DNA of 64,000 nt from Cristatella mucedo (Eukaryota > Bryozoa > Phylactolaemata > Cristatellidae), in contig WPIO01000012.1 in NCBI GenBank assembly GCA_009760855.2, positions 472,501 to 536,500 of the forward strand, written 5' to 3'. Position 1 is the stretch's first letter. Each line of letters begins with the position of its first letter. Both the position numbers and the translations under genes were made by a program. The notes beneath the pieces were generated by a model. It did no database searches. It saw nothing but the letters and a program-made list of their open reading frames with translations, and was not told where the DNA came from. Shown here piece by piece: positions 1 through 12,200 of this stretch.

Positions 1-174
1 TTCTCAACTGACACGTCTTCAAAGGCATCTCTAGTGGAGGCATATTAGACAGCATATCCCAGGCAGCATTTTTGGTTAACAGCTCGCGCCTCATGCCACA
101 GAAGTGGATGTCCTTTTTGCATAGCTTGCAGCTAAACCACCACAGGTTACATCTAAAAGAAATCCTAGCTGATT

Positions 175-335
175 AAACAGCTTCATTTTGTATGGCAACA
201 GAAGAGCCTTTATGGCTTTCACCACCGCTTGTAGTGGCGATACAGGATCGCCCACCGCAGGAATCGAACCCACGACCTCGGTCCCGAGGTCGTGAAAGCA
301 ACCGCCTTACCTAGTTTGCCATCACGGCTCATCTA
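175..335 (-). mobile_element. SINE type 1, tRNA-derived
   Basis: Read on the minus strand, the copy starts with a tRNA-like head. An A-box-like TGGCAAACTAGG is followed by a long hairpin at 271-294 and then by a B-box match, GGTTCGATTCC. After this come a body containing CGCCACTACAAGCGGTGGTG and an end reading TTTAATCAGCTAGGA. Related copies lie at 15.7, 23.2, 39.4 and, badly decayed, 60.3 kb. It codes for no protein. That it moves by another element's reverse transcriptase is an inference from SINE biology. Confidence 0.8.
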
Positions 336-399
336 CCGTCAAGCCGAGGCACTGACTGCATGGCCATCTACCGTCAAGCTGAGGCGCAGACTGCATGGC
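330..399. repeat. 35-bp tandem duplication
   Basis: Two adjacent 35-bp units both begin CATCTACCGTCAAG and end GACTGCATGGC, differing at about three bases. The pair directly abuts the tRNA-like head of the neighbouring SINE. Confidence 0.85.
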
Positions 400-564
400 A
401 AGTCAGAGCTTTCAGATGCAATGATACACCAGGCTTCCTGGTTATGCTAGTGGGGAGAACCTGACCTAAATCAATATGTGACCGGTGTCCGGACAGGAAA
501 AAACTGACTTCCCCCTCTTGTGGATCAATGCCATTCGGACGACGACTCAAATGAAAAAAAAACA

Positions 565-715
565 TTCAATTAATTTACAAAACACTCTAAGAGAACTTAA
601 CTTCTCTCCATATGCTTCACATAAGTCCCAGAGCTCGAACCCATGACCTCGGCAGTCAATCGCTGCTCATCAAATACAGCACCACTGCATTGATCGGCTT
701 GTTGGATTACCACCA
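565..715 (-). mobile_element. SINE type 2 with LINE-like tail, degenerate
   Basis: On the minus strand the B-box-like sequence GGGTTCGAGCTC is followed by the tail shared with the L2-type LINE (visible on the plus strand as CTCTAAGAGAACTTAA). The head is worn. It was identified by comparison with the better copies at 35.1, 45.1 and 52.8 kb. Confidence 0.6.
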
Positions 716-2559
<1,844 letters not shown>

Positions 2560-2842
2560 GGTCGATCCAGCTCTAGTCATAGCAGCTGTCGTAGGCAAGT
2601 TACACGTCACGAAAGCGTCAGGCAAAACCTGGCTGCCCTTCGAGAGAGCTACATAATCGCCAAGATCTCTAAGGAGGCCAACATAGCCATCATCTTTTTC
2701 TGCTGGACTCGTTAATGCAGAGCCCTGACGATTTTTGCTGTTGTTTTGAGGCTGCTCTACAATTTGCCAACAAATCTCATCGTCAATCCCGTGCAAATTT
2801 GAGTCTCGAAGTTGCCGAATGCACAAAACAAGCTGAGTCACA
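2560..2842 (-). CDS. putative internal exon 5 of unknown minus-strand gene
   Basis: The 283-bp segment is bounded on the minus strand by an acceptor (AAATGTCAG) and a consensus donor (GTGAGT). It is open throughout with 94 full codons, entering with one codon base and leaving in phase 0. The peptide has charged stretches such as GIDDEICWQIVEQ and LTSPAEKDDGYVGLLRDLGDY, with a composition like real protein rather than noise. I do not recognise the family. The incoming phase fits the proposed exon at 3,419-3,549, which leaves two codon bases. The next exon to the left was not identified with confidence. Confidence 0.5.
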
Positions 2843-3418
2843 CTGACATTTACAGCTATAGGCCCAATAAATCGGATTATTCAGCCACCATTAGCATTTT
2901 CACTCCTAAGCCTGGTATTCTACGTACCCCTAATCAAAGAAATTGAGTTTGCATATACAGCCAGGTCAAGGTTCCTGCACAGTCGATGACCAACAACTGC
3001 AGCTACAGCTATGATCAAGCCTGAACAGGGAGCAGACCTTGGGCCAGCTGCTTACCGAGCTTAGTCAGCAGTCCCCAGAGCAACTACTTGGCTTAACACC
3101 TTCCAGAAAATATGGTCCGGCCTAGGGATAAGGTGCTGGACTATCCATCACTGGGCTAAGAAACAATTCCAGGGGTGCATGAATGCGGCCATGCTCCGGT
3201 TTATGGTTCAATGAGGACTGCTGTCATGTTCATTGATATGCTTTATGGCAGCGTGAATGCTTAAACGTTGGACTAGCACATGGCTTGATGAGGACCGCTA
3301 GCACGCTTATTAACATATACCCTATGACAGGCTAATGAATTAATGAGGCCTTGATGTATCTGACTTCTGACGGCTATGTGGAAGATGAGTTTCAGCTCGG
3401 CAAGAAATATATCCCAAC

Positions 3419-3549
3419 CTGAGGCGCTCCGTGTTCTGTTGGCTGTTGGCAGAGCCCACCCTCCCAGAGTGAGGAATACATCTGTTTTGGTACACGTGAA
3501 ACGGTAGAATTTTCTGCGCTTTAGAGCCTGGACATAGTCGTCCAGGATG
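3419..3549 (-). CDS. putative internal exon 4 of unknown minus-strand gene
   Basis: This is a weak proposal. It has an acceptor (ACAGTAG), an open phase-0 frame of 43 codons and a donor (CAG, GTTGGG) that leaves two codon bases, which fits the exon at 2,560-2,842. Its in-phase entry fits the exon at 4,656-4,734. Another frame of the same segment is also open and contains ILDDYVQALKRRKFYRF, so phase is the only reason to prefer this frame. No family is recognised. Confidence 0.25.
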
Positions 3550-3778
3550 CTACTGTTGTACAGAACAAAAAATAGATTTAGCTGGCAGGCAAGGTTCGGC
3601 ATAGGGTCCGGTGGACACTGCTCAGTGCGTACACAAGAGAAAATCTACCGTCGGGAAGACGATCCAACCGTCGAGCAGAGAAACCAAGCAACGAACGAAG
3701 GTAAACCCGTCGAGCAGAAAACCCATCCATAACGACTGGGTTGGTCATTTCTCTGAAGTACAGCCGGCCAAACCCCTT

Positions 3779-3850
3779 TGGCTGGCTGTACCCAGAGGCG
3801 AAGCCAGGAGGTGGCAGGGGTGGCACCTGCCACCCCAGGCCTAGTAAGTG
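3779..3850. repeat. GC-rich inverted repeat, possible transposon end
   Basis: CAGAGGCGAAGCCAGG is followed by GGGGTGGCACCTGCCACCCC, a hairpin with 9-bp arms. The first block resembles the ends of short hAT-like elements found elsewhere in animal genomes and loosely resembles the element at 49.8 kb. No opposite end or target duplication was found, so this remains a possibility only. Confidence 0.25.
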
Positions 3851-4655
3851 GAGCCGAGTCTGAAACTCGGTCGGGTGGCCAGTGGCTGCTCAAAGCCCGG
3901 CGGCTGGCACCTTGGTACTTGGCCAGACATGAATTTGCCCAAGCCGGAGCCGGCAAGTCACGGCATGGTGGCAAGCCCAAAACGTGGGCTACCTGGCTTA
4001 AGTGCTTCAGACGTTCATCCAGCAGCTCCCCCATTCGCTGCTATGTCCTTGGCAAACTTGGCGGAAATGGAGAAGATCGTCATCAAAAGTTGTAATCAAG
4101 TTGCTCAATGCAAATAATTCTTTGGCTCTCTAATAACGATGAAGACCACGGGGATGCAAACAGGCAACAGAACTTGGGGTGCTTAGCAAGCCCTGGCAAG
4201 TGGGCTACGATACTGCTAAAGGTGAATGGCCTGCGAAGCTTGTCATATCATTCGAATTACGTGCATTTCTCTGTCTCACACCTACAGCTTCATGCTTCAA
4301 CCTTGCTAACTTTAATCAAAAGGTGTGAGACTATGCTACTACAATCCTCAGGGTTGTCCAATGGCATTACCATCCCAGCCCCATCACGAGCTGGCAGCTA
4401 GCATGCTGGATTACTGATGGTATTCTACCACAGTTTCGTGACGACACTAATACCTGCCACTATTGATCAATCAACCAAGCAAGCACCTCAATCATGAAAA
4501 CCCATCTACTTGAGGATATCCCACTAACATAAAGCCTACAAACTTGTTATAATGATGGGTCTTGGATTCAGCACCACGACGACATAGGATTCTTGCAGAC
4601 GCAAGTCTACGTCGGCTCCTGATCTGATGAAATTGAAAAAGAAACAAAAACCTAC

Positions 4656-4734
4656 CTGCTCCTCACAGCATAAGCTCCATCTGAGTGAATAGTCCTTAGC
4701 TTGCTCGTTTGTTACAAAGCTTTGCACGTCTAAG
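4656..4734 (-). CDS. putative internal exon 3 of unknown minus-strand gene
   Basis: A pyrimidine-rich acceptor (TTCTTGCCCTTAG) opens a 79-bp segment of one codon base plus 26 codons, closed by a good donor (CAG, GTAGGT). The peptide includes DVQSFVTNEQAKDYSLRW and CCEEQ and looks like real protein. Two other frames are available, one of which contains stops. Its entry phase fits the proposed exit of the exon at 5,899-6,107. No family is recognised. Confidence 0.4.
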
Positions 4735-4971
4735 CTAAGGGCAAGAACAATATTTATTTGTATAGTGCTCCAGTGAACTCTTCTTTTTTCTCGCATGGTT
4801 TGACTGCATAAGTGTGCATGATTCAGTGAACGTTACAAACGGGGGGGGGGGTTTACTAAATAGCAGCTGTGAAAGTCTTCTCGTGCACTTTTACAAGCTT
4901 TTTTAAAGCCTGATACTTGAGTGCTTTGCACACATACGTAGCCGGTCATTAACTCGCGGTCGTTGCTTCTC

Positions 4972-5048
4972 TTGCAGTGAGTTGTAAAGCACCTGGATAG
5001 AGATTCCCTGTCCTAGGGTGCTACACAAAAGGCATATTATTATTATGA
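4972..5048 (+). mobile_element. L2/SINE-type 3' tail fragment
   Basis: Only the tail is present: TAAAGCACCTGGATAGAGATT, a short spacer and GGGTGCTACACAAA, then (ATT)n. The wording CTGGATAGAG is closer to SINE type 2 than to the LINE, but no tRNA-like head is visible upstream. Confidence 0.65.
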
Positions 5049-5898
5049 TTGACTATACATTTTTGCATTTTTAGTCACTTTTAATGTATTATAATGCAGA
5101 GGCTAGATTTTAAAGTGCAAGCAAGACAGAAGATCGACCAAACCAGCCTCAGATATAAAAGCAGCTGTAACCTGACTCAAAGCATAGGAGTGCAATGCAG
5201 AGGGTGTAACCCACCTCACCGAAAAGCTCAGAGGCTGATTAGTTTCAAAAAGCGATACAAACATTGAACCACGTGCACTTGCAAAAGAGAATGCCGAGCC
5301 TAGAATGCTCTGTCTGAGAGGGCTGGCAGACTGAATAAATGAAATAGCACAAAGATCGAGGAGAAAATTCTAAAGATCAGTGCAGAAATCAATCAAGGCC
5401 GGGGAGAAGGGCTGGCAAGACAGTCTTGCCACCCACGAGCTAGCTGCATCCGAGCTCAGTTCGTCACGTCCACATTGCAGGGCAAAGAAACGTCGTAGCA
5501 AGGTCAAACATACCTGTGCATGCCCGAAGAACCGTCACTGAATGCTTACTGATGCATAATTGAGTTGGAAGGCTGTCACACCCGGACAGCTTGTCCGATC
5601 AAGTGTCCACAGCATATTTGACTAGCTTTGCCAGCGAAAGTGTATCGGCTAAGGTGTAGGGCCAACTTCTTGCATTACTGCCCTCTGCTCTAGCGCCCCT
5701 TTGGCAGTAATTGCATAGCGGTACCCATGCTTCCCACGGCAACGCCTAGGGGCAAGGGGCTGGTCACAAAGCTTTTGCAGGGCAATCGGTCGGCTGCTTT
5801 TCAGAGCAACCGAAGAAAGGGTATGCAACTCAATATGAAACTCCACGATGCCACTAGGGCAAAGCGAGCGTTAAGCTGGAGAGCTTTCTAGAGCACAC

Positions 5899-6107
5899 AG
5901 CAAGCCTAAGTGGCTGTCGGTGCTGATTACGTTTAACGAAGCAGCGGCAACATGCTCACCGTCATCACTGCTGCTGCTGGAGTCATCGATCAAGTCGCAC
6001 ACGTTCTCCTCCTCCACGCACTTGCTAGTGGTTGGCATGGTAGCAGTTTCTTCTGCAATCGGCAGCGCACGGCCCTCAGCCACCTTTTGCTCGTCCTTTG
6101 GACGTGC
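5899..6107 (-). CDS. putative exon 2 of unknown minus-strand gene
   Basis: The acceptor (GTAATTGCAG) is clear. The frame starts ARPKDEQKVAEGRALP in phase 0, matching the phase-0 exit of exon 1 at 8,398. It is acidic and serine-rich in the middle (CDLIDDSSSSSDDGEH), a casein-kinase-like patch typical of nuclear or regulatory proteins. The 3' end is uncertain. A weak donor (GCT, GTGTGC) at 5,899 gives the exit phase wanted by the next exon; GTAATC at about 5,929 is the alternative. Confidence 0.5.
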
Positions 6108-6574
6108 CTGCAATTACAGACGTGCACGGCCGGGCTACTGATAGCAAAGCAAACAGTCACGAGCACCTATCAGTCGCAGAGAGCAGTGAAGAGCACAGAG
6201 TAATAAAAGCACTGGCCAACAACTTGCGAGCGTGACCGTTGCCGGCCGAGCGCGACCGGACAGTGCCTCGTGAATGAAGTCAACCCCACGTGACCATGGC
6301 TTGCCATATCGACACCTCGCAGTCAGGTGCAATGACACCTTTTCAGATACATCTTCAGGTTCCCAATTCTGGCTAACAGTAATTTAAGCCAGCTGTGGCT
6401 GACCCTAAAAGGGCCATTAGTAACTTGCAAGGAATCACCAATCGCTGGTCTGGAAATTTAAGAGTCGTTATCAGACGACAGTTAACCTAAAGAGTATAGC
6501 TGATTCAAAAGCACCATCTACTTAGTGGTAGAAAGAGACTTTTGGCTTGCACACACATAATTTCAGCGGGGAAA

Positions 6575-6612
6575 TAAAGAGAATTGCCTGATGCAAGACT
6601 CGAACCTATGAC
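6575..6612 (-). repeat. tRNA-like fragment, left member of a pair flanking a LINE
   Basis: On the minus strand it reads GGTCATAGGTTCGAGTCTTG, a T-arm/B-box-like sequence. Nearly the same 40 bp recurs at 7,370-7,412. The two flank the truncated LINE copy between them. Confidence 0.55.
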
Positions 6613-6625
6613 CCAAAGGGGTAAT

Positions 6626-7372
6626 AAAGAGGGCTTGTTTAGATAAGGATACCACGTCTAAGTTGGTCCATGCATTCGTGACATCCTGTCTCGACTCCTA
6701 AAACTCACTTGCTAAAACGCACATGCTTACTGGCATACCAGCATGTGCGATTGCAGCTGGTGCAAAACTCCACAGCTAGGCTTGTCTGTCGTGAGCGTCG
6801 CAGTTGCCACATCACACCATTTCTCGCCGACCTGCACTGGCTACCAGGCAAGCAACGGATTGACTTCAAGGTCTTGTCACTCACTTTTAGGTCACTTCAT
6901 TCTTTGGCTCCATCATATCTCTCAGATCTACAAGCATCGTACCACCTGCTTTTTGGAATCCAACAGTCTACCAATACCTCGTACAAACCTCAAATCCTTT
7001 GGTGACCGTGCATTTAGTTCGTATGCTCCCAAAGCCCGGAACTCCCTACCGACTTGCGTCAGAACAGCCCCTGACTTGACCGCATTTAAAAAGAACTTAA
7101 AAACATACCTATTTAGGACAGCATTTAGTGGGTCCCTGTGATTCGTCCTTCATGTGCCTATGCGTGCTGACACTGTGCATGGTGCCATTAACCACATTTG
7201 CATGTTGACCCTGTGCATGTCACCCCTAACCATGTTATTCATGTTGTTTATCAAGCATGATAATACTCACCATTCAATTGGGTTTCCCTTTGCATCAAAT
7301 GTAAAGCGCCTAGAGAGAGATTAAGTTCTCTGAGGGCGCTTTATCAAGTGCATTATTATCATTATTATAAAG
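6626..7372 (+). mobile_element. L2-clade LINE, 5'-truncated 3' end
   Basis: The copy starts inside the C-terminal part of the reverse transcriptase frame. Typical L2 wording follows in shifting frames ([47 protein letters not shown]). Then come the 3' untranslated region and the tail AAAGCGCCTAGAGAGAGATT with (ATT)n. Frameshifts and stops make it dead. Read with a phase change near 6,960. Confidence 0.9.
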
Positions 7373-7412
7373 AAAATGCCTATGGCAGGACTCGAACCTA
7401 CGACCCTCTGAG
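7370..7412 (-). repeat. tRNA-like fragment, right member of the pair
   Basis: The minus strand reads GGGTCGTAGGTTCGAGTCCTG, a good B-box. It repeats the block at 6,575-6,612 in the same orientation. It is either a very long target duplication around the LINE or one SINE split by it. Confidence 0.55.
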
Positions 7413-8397
7413 CACGTGTGAGCACATTCCAGACTGCAAACCTTTCTGGCAAAGTGAAATAATTGAATTCCCACATTCGCACTGCTATCAGCTGCTTTGT
7501 TCATGCATCCTCGAATACAGAATACACAGGTGCGCATCGGGGCGATCGACTGTCTCTACTTCCAGCTTTGGTCAGTGTGTGGCCCAGAGCAGCCATCCTC
7601 CAGCAACGTAGCAGCTCACAAGCAATCGGCAAACAATGCCCCCATATGATAAAGGCCATTAACTGGCCAGCCCTACAGTCTCTGCAAGTAAGGGCATCAG
7701 CTACACAAAATAAAAAAATCCAACGGTTAAAACAGGGAGGTCACATTATTACAACACGATGCACCTTTGCTGATGGTTGAGCAGGCTAACCTGCCATTAA
7801 TGGTCAGTAATTTCCACTGACCACATGCAGAGAAGCCCAGCACAATAAAGGCACCACTTGGTATTATGGTATGGGGCATTTTGGGCGGTTTGCCACCTGA
7901 CAAGCTTCTCTAAACCTCCTATGATTAACTGCCTTTGGTAAGGTCAAGGTCTGCCACCGGCTACGCCCAGGCTAGTGACACTACTCACAATCTGCAGCTA
8001 TAGAACCGATTTAGTCGAAAAACAGCTAGAGCTTAAAAGTGCGCAGCTCCAAAACATGCACTGCCGGTCAAAGGACTACTCGACACCGCGCAACTGGCCT
8101 ACAGTGAAAATTACGATCCCAATTACGAATCACACGTCCGGTCAAGAGAATTTTTCCACGAGAATTTTTCTACGGAAATACCATGTAGAGCTAGGCATGC
8201 AATCAAATTTGATACCCATAAATATAGCATATTATACAGCATATTCTAAGAAGTCGGTAGCACAGATGAGTGGTGGTGCAGTGTTCTGAACATGAGGCAA
8301 ATTTCAATGACCACAGCATTGCAGGAGAACAGAGCCACACTTCATGGATGCAGCTAGTGAAATTGCAACACCAGCAGCGTTTGGGGGGGAAGCTTAC

Positions 8398-9324
8398 ATC
8401 ACACAAAATGGAAGCCAGGCAGCTCTGCGGCGAGTTGACTGGGTGGATGGTGGAGTGCCCGACTGCACACGCCGGTGACAGCGATGACGATGACGGCGAT
8501 GGCAGCACTGGTGACTCAAAGGCAACGGCAGCAGAAGTGGGGTCAGTTGCAGGCAACCTGCGAGCCACTACGGCAGCGTGTGGTGAGACCATGATATCTC
8601 TTAGTGAGGCTGCTGCTGCTGACACGCCAAGTGGCAGCATCGTCGGTCTCTGGCTGATGGCAGAACTGCGCTCTGGCTGGATGGCTGCAGTGGCAACGTC
8701 TGCAGCAACAGTAGTGGCTTCACCGCCATGGCCAAAGCTGGTTGTTGAGGCGGCTGCTGCGTCTACACACGGCTTGGGCAGCGATTGGACACAGTCTGAG
8801 CCAGAAGAGATCTCGAAGCCACAGCGATCGACAGAACTGGCTGCAGCAGCTGTTGCGCCACCTGGTGATAGAGCATTGAGGCAGGCGGCCGGGTGGCTGT
8901 CGGCAGGCAAGCTGCTTGCCGGCCCGGTTGCTGCTGACGACTGCAGTAGCAGCAGCTGCGACGGAATGAGCGACGGCTTTCTCGCTATGGGTGGAGGTGG
9001 AGGCTTGGCTCGCTTGGTAGGCACATGCATCTGGCTCGTGTCGAGTGCAGGGAGCTGAGCGAGAGCGCCACCGCCAAGTGCGGGCCAGTCTAGCCCACAC
9101 TCGGCGGCAGCTGCTGCTCGTCCTGGCGATGGAGAGCTTGCACTCCCGTTCGGAGCTGTGGCAGCAGAGGCGGAAGTGAGTCTCGTCGACGGCTCGCTCG
9201 CTGCCACTGGCGCATCGGCAGGCCCTCGTGGCAAGTCCGAGGCTGGCAACAAAAAGGCCGGACTTTTGTTTTCGGTGTTGCGGCGGCTGGCGTCAGCTCC
9301 GACAGGCGTGCTGCCCGGCTCCAT
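8398..9324 (-). CDS. putative first coding exon of an unknown Ala/Ser/Pro-rich protein
   Basis: The frame begins at an ATG at 9,324 (MEPGSTPVGADASRRNTENK) and stays open for 309 codons to a consensus donor (GAT, GTAAGC) at 8,398. Past that donor the reading turns cysteine-rich and repeat-like, as expected for intron. The protein is low-complexity, rich in Ala, Ser and Pro. It has a basic proline-rich segment, KRAKPPPPPIARKPSL (an SH3- or profilin-like ligand motif), near residue 105, and several poly-Ala runs. No folded domain is recognised. GC content is well above the flanks. The exit phase is 0 and joins the exon at 6,107. The antisense frame of 262 codons is judged a shadow because it lacks splice signals. 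Confidence 0.55.
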
Positions 9325-10654
9325 AGCCTATTCTGAAACGAGCAAACGCCGTGTCAAATGGAGTGGAGGCGGAATGGAGCGGCCCAATCAAACTTCGAGT
9401 GCCGAACAGTCAAACAAACGATCGTTCGTTCGATCCGGTGATGACAAGGTGGGAGTGCACACATCGGTATGTAGTCGCCTGGCTTGGCAAGAATATTGGC
9501 TAACACGGTCTGTTGCAGCAATGGCAGCCGCTTACGGCATCACTCAAGCCAGACAAGTCACTGTGCACCAGCTACCGTGAGTAGCTTGCTGGCAGTGATA
9601 TGCAGTGTGGTTAATAAATAGCACCGTGCCAGATTAGCATGTGTACTCCAGCTAGTATCAACGAGGCCACCTATTATGGTGGCCAGATCCAAAAGATCGT
9701 GATTCTGAGATCAAAAACAAATGTTACTGCAACCTGGAGCAATCGTGTGCAGCATATGAACTAAGCTTACGTAACATTAATGCAAAGTTGCCATACAGGT
9801 TTATTATTTGCAATTCCAAAATAGAAATTTCATTATTGCAATGAGTAATAACCTGTCTGAGCTGCCTAGGCATAGAGTAAAGCAAGCATTCACAAACACC
9901 TGGTCGAACCGTCATCCAAACGTCCTGAAAACTTGAGAAAGGGGAGTCTTCAGATCAGTATTGAACCCTCATGCACTCCGAGGCTTATACCAACTTTGCT
10001 CCAGAGTCACCCAATAGGATTTAGATCCCAAGATTGACTAGGCCACTCCCTATGCATCAATACCCTGAACCAAGCTCAACAGTATTGCCTAAAAAGTATT
10101 GACCATGCTTAACTGTGAGCTCAGGGTCACTGTGCCCTTTTGGAATAGTAAATTATCTGCGAAAAAGCTCACTGCACCAGGTAACGCAGCGAGTATGGAG
10201 TGGTTCTAAAAAGACGTCTTTCGTCAATGTCAGGTATCTGCAATAGGCCATCCGGACTGTGACCTCTTTGACACCAGATTACACTGCCAAACAAGTAAGG
10301 TTGCATGTTTTTTTCACACCTGTTGGGCTAACCGAGGTGGCAGTACACGCTATTTGTTACAATATTGCTAATTTACGCAAATCCTGTGTTCCAGCATAAA
10401 TATTTTGGCCAGCAGTACAAGGACTAATAACAGTAACATCCTCTGTTTTTAGTGAAAGACCTACTTCAGGTGCTGTTAGAGTGTTTGTAAAACTAGCAAC
10501 TTACATATAAATGACTGCTAGCTACGACCATAGAACTCACAAATAATAATAATTATATTATTAATAGAAATAATACAAGCCTATTATGCAAATTTTATTG
10601 ACTCCCTTCCTAGCCAGATAGCAATTAGCAGTGACTTTCGTTGACATGTTCCCT
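9325..10654. other. upstream region of the left-hand gene; no gene seen
   Basis: The first 250 bases are fairly GC-rich and could hold the promoter of the minus-strand gene, but no TATA box or clear start site was identified. The remainder is AT-rich with no recognisable element. Confidence 0.35.
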
Positions 10655-10745
10655 TTCAGCATAAACAAAGTGCCTAGAAAGCGATTTGTTTCTCTCATGG
10701 GGCAATACTATTGTCTTATAATTGTTATTACTATTACTTATTGTG
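10655..10745 (+). mobile_element. degenerate L2 3' tail
   Basis: AAAGTGCCTAGAAAGCGATT, then a decayed second half (TCTCATGGGGCAATAC) and ATT-rich sequence match the tail order of the better copies. Nothing upstream can be assigned. Confidence 0.6.
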
Positions 10746-11045
10746 CTGGCTGGTCCAGTATTCCTTATAACAACTTGCAAATACAAATGACTCGCGAAGG
10801 AAATAACCAGCAGAAGGATAAAGAGGACGAAGGAAAGCTGGAATCAAAGTAAGTGAGCAGCACATTCATTAAGTGTGCACATTGGCACGAGCTTGTGTAG
10901 GATAGGTGAGAATGCACATTGAGTAAATGGATGAACTGAATGAAAAGACACAGCGAGTCAATGAAAAAGCCGGCCAGTGAATTCGACAGGTGACAGGTGC
11001 GCAATCATAAAATACGACCAAGAATGAGATACGGGCACAAATAAA

Positions 11046-11360
11046 AAATAAGTTAAGTGGACTTACAGACAGGCATACAGTGAGGCAGAGACTGGAATGA
11101 AGAGAGGGGAATGGGTGAGCAAGTATGAGGGGACAAGACAGGCAAAGACAGAAAGAGACAGAAAGAGACAAACAGACAGACAAACAGATAGACAAAAGAC
11201 AGGAATTCGAAAGAAGGGAGCCTAAAGACTGTTATGCACAGTGACAAGGTATGAAGAGTCACGAGATCAGGAAAGAAATCACAACCCGACAAGCAGAATA
11301 CCCATCGAGGAAGCAGGTAGGTCGGAGAATGATTGCAGACGAGTACAGAGAAAACCAATC
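11046..11360. repeat. purine-rich low-complexity sequence
   Basis: Repeated GACAGAAAGAGACA and AAACAGACAG units give an imperfect GA/CA-rich tract. The Ser/Leu/Cys-rich frames on the minus strand are products of this composition. Confidence 0.7.
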
Positions 11361-11492
11361 AGTTTGAGGTGTGGGTAGAATACAGTTTTACTAGATCCAA
11401 AAATTACTACTGGTAAAACATTCACCTAGAGTGGTTGCTAGAGCTGCTCGTGGTAGAGCCGTATTTATAGGTCCATCTTGCTTCCATCCTGG

Positions 11493-11632
11493 TATCCTGG
11501 TTTGGCCCAAGGATACGGTGATCGCCTGTAACGACCGAGTTCGTGGGCCAGAGCTCGTCGGCACATATAAAGCGCCTGGATAGAGATTAAGTTCTCGTAG
11601 GGGTGCTATACCAATGAATTATATATATTCTT
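11493..11632 (+). mobile_element. SINE type 2 with LINE-like tail
   Basis: The tRNA-like head contains CTGGTTTGGCCCAAGGATAC and GTGGGCCAGAGCTC. The shared tail AAAGCGCCTGGATAGAGATT follows, then GGGGTGCTATACCAATGAAT, where the copy ends. Head and tail meet at about 11,565. Confidence 0.75.
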
Positions 11633-11694
11633 TGTCCCGTTTCAGTCTTTCTTCAATCTTAATTACATATGCCACCAAGACTGGGGGGGGGGGT

Positions 11695-12200
11695 TGTCCA
11701 AAAGCAAACGAAAATAAGAAGCTAAGGATTGTTCTATGTCTTGGCCAAGATAGATGCAAGACCGAACAAACGACCAATCGTGGGTACTGTCGAAGGCACG
11801 GCTTCTTCATTGCTTTAAAAGGCTTAACAAACGACAAAACTGGCATAATCATACAATCATTCCAAGAGAGTCCCTATGTATGGGATAATATGAGCGTTTC
11901 ATAAAGGAATCAGATCATGAGGCAGCAAGCAATTAAGTTTACCGTGGAAAGGTTTAATTTCTCGGGAGGTTCATCGAAGAGGGCCATTTCCTTCCTCCTA
12001 GAAGAAATTCCTCTCCCCCAAGAACACTGGATGCAGAGCTAATAGGTAGCTAAAAGAAAGCAAGCCGGAAGGCAAGCAGATCGTGTAAACTTCCTCATAG
12101 AAGGAAGACCAGAGCAGAAGGCAGAAGCAGGACAGAAGCAAGACACGTCATGTAAACACAGCTTAAGAAATGGGAAATATAACCGCAGGCAGGGGCTATG
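11695..12200 (+). repeat. middle-repetitive unit, copy 1
   Basis: Contains blocks shared with 15.25, 16.15 and 17.2 kb: ACAAACGACCAATC, TTCCAAGAGAGTCCCT, GGAGGTTCATCGAAGAGGG and CATGTAAACACAG. The blocks keep the same order but are separated by unlike spacers. No coding capacity is seen. It may be a fragment of an LTR or DNA element. Confidence 0.55.

Noticed and set aside
8270-9058. 262-codon plus frame opposite the putative first exon
   Set aside because: Its openness follows from the GC-rich codons of the minus frame. The minus strand has a start, a consensus donor and phase-matched partners.
10765-11358. Cys/Leu/Ser-rich minus frames
   Set aside because: They are translations of a GACAGAAAGAGACA-type purine tract.
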